44,056 nt of DNA from an uncultured Planctomyces sp. (GTDB taxonomy: Bacteria > Planctomycetota > Planctomycetia > Planctomycetales > Planctomycetaceae): NCBI GenBank assembly GCA_937904325.1, contig CALGTK010000470.1:1-44056 (forward strand). The letters run 5' to 3'. The stretch's first letter is position 1. Each line of letters starts with the position of its first letter. The notes under the pieces were generated by a model. That model was not told where the DNA came from. It was given only the letters and a program-made list of their open reading frames with translations, and searched no databases. A program made the translations under genes and the position numbers. This document shows positions 43,603-44,056 of the stretch, in pieces.

Positions 43603-44056
43603 CTATTTCAGCTCGATCGGCTCCAACGAGAGTCGCTGATAGACCGGCAGTTTACGGTAGTAAATTTCAAGAGTCATCGCGGAGAGGCAAGTGTCAAAGT
43701 GCCGGCCGCCCTGGGCATGCCCCCCACTGTTCCAGCTTCCTTTTGAATGACCGGTTTTCCCTTGAGAAGCGACCAGCATGTCGCGCATTTTGTCGTTCCA
43801 CTGCGTCCAGAGCTTCAGTCCGCCATCACCTTTTTCATCACCCCAGGCAAACATCGCCTGCGTTGCATAATAGTTGTAGTACATATCGCCACGACTGGGG
43901 CCTTCACCAGTAAGATAATTAATGTTGGTCTTCAGCCTCGGATCCGACCTTTGGGCACCTGTATACATGCGGCAAAGAACGCCGATCGCCGACGTTGACG
44001 CCTTGGGAGCCCCAGCAGGTCGATAGGCATAGCCCGACCCTGCTGCCACGGTATTC
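43603..44056 (-). CDS. C-terminal part of a prenyltransferase/squalene-cyclase-like toroid protein (partial)
   Basis: The last ~150 residues of a protein whose start lies beyond the right edge. SGYAYRPAGAPKASTSAIGV, LCRMYTGAQRSDPRLKTNIN, then DMYYNYYATQAMFAWGDEKG, LKLWTQWNDKMRDMLVASQG and DTCLSAMTLEIYYRKLPVYQ show the repeating helices of an α/α toroid (squalene-cyclase/prenyltransferase-repeat family). In planctomycetes such secreted toroid proteins are frequent and not real cyclases; no catalytic DDTA-type motif is visible in this part. The preceding gap 43409–43602 holds nothing recognisable. Confidence 0.75.
   Translation of the reverse strand, partial: NTVAAGSGYAYRPAGAPKASTSAIGVLCRMYTGAQRSDPRLKTNINYLTGEGPSRGDMYYNYYATQAMFAWGDEKGDGGLKLWTQWNDKMRDMLVASQGKTGHSKGSWNSGGHAQGGRHFDTCLSAMTLEIYYRKLPVYQRLSLEPIELK

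Noticed and set aside
1-44056. CRISPR array, tRNA, rRNA, insertion sequence, phage or toxin–antitoxin system
   Set aside because: I looked for spaced repeats, cloverleaf-like sequences, transposase motifs and short paired genes and saw none, apart from the decayed nucleotidyltransferase fragment at 371–577.

Overview
The window looks like chromosomal DNA of a planctomycete. The main reason is the density of families largely confined to Planctomycetes and their relatives: three large proteins built from PSCyt/PSD domains (DUF1592/1588/1587/1585 type, or DUF1549/1553 type), two DUF1552 proteins, β-propeller dehydrogenases with fused c-type haem modules, an ECF sigma factor paired with a FecR–LamG protein, a DUF1569 protein and a DUF1559 remnant. 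No tRNA, rRNA, CRISPR array, transposase or phage gene was seen.

Region 1 (1–8938) is a leftward cluster for periplasmic electron transfer or oxidation. A five-CXXCH cytochrome (8938–6485) overlaps a β-propeller dehydrogenase-like gene by 7 nt. A decayed PSD-protein tail follows, then a DUF1552 protein and an intact PSCyt/PSD protein 4 nt apart. The left edge holds a fragment of a nucleotidyltransferase-like gene. Region 2 (9126–16319) is mixed: an SGNH-type esterase, a nitroreductase, a lipoprotein-like cyclophilin, a β-barrel–YHS fusion, a SIS-domain sugar isomerase, and an overlapping PSCyt1–PSCyt2–PSD1 protein.

Region 3 (16543–18692) is a compact transcription unit with a good sigma-70 promoter, three small membrane/coiled-coil genes and an intrinsic terminator. 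Region 4 (18724–26943) runs leftward: a fused sugar-dehydrogenase/cytochrome protein coupled to a 3'(2'),5'-bisphosphate nucleotidase, a large membrane protein, and a secreted TPR protein with its own terminator. Region 5 (27202–33330) runs rightward: ECF sigma factor, FecR–LamG protein (ATGA overlap), PSCyt/PSD protein and DUF1552 protein. A perfect 22-bp inverted repeat lies between the last two.

Region 6 (33390–44056) holds housekeeping and regulatory genes: DUF1569, HemD, a DUF6678-like gene broken by an in-frame TGA, an Mrp-type ATPase without its CXXC motif, a membrane-dipeptidase homologue, a DUF1559 remnant, a release-factor-like protein, an NtrC-type regulator whose GAFTGA loop is missing, a YfhO-like membrane protein, a J-domain-like membrane protein and the end of a toroid-fold protein cut by the window edge. 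At least four decayed genes (371–577, 4422–4790, 34863–35315, 37690–38046) point to steady gene erosion between the intact operons. I did not find a complete novel defence or mobile system. The most promising little-described items are the three-gene membrane operon and the atypical regulator.
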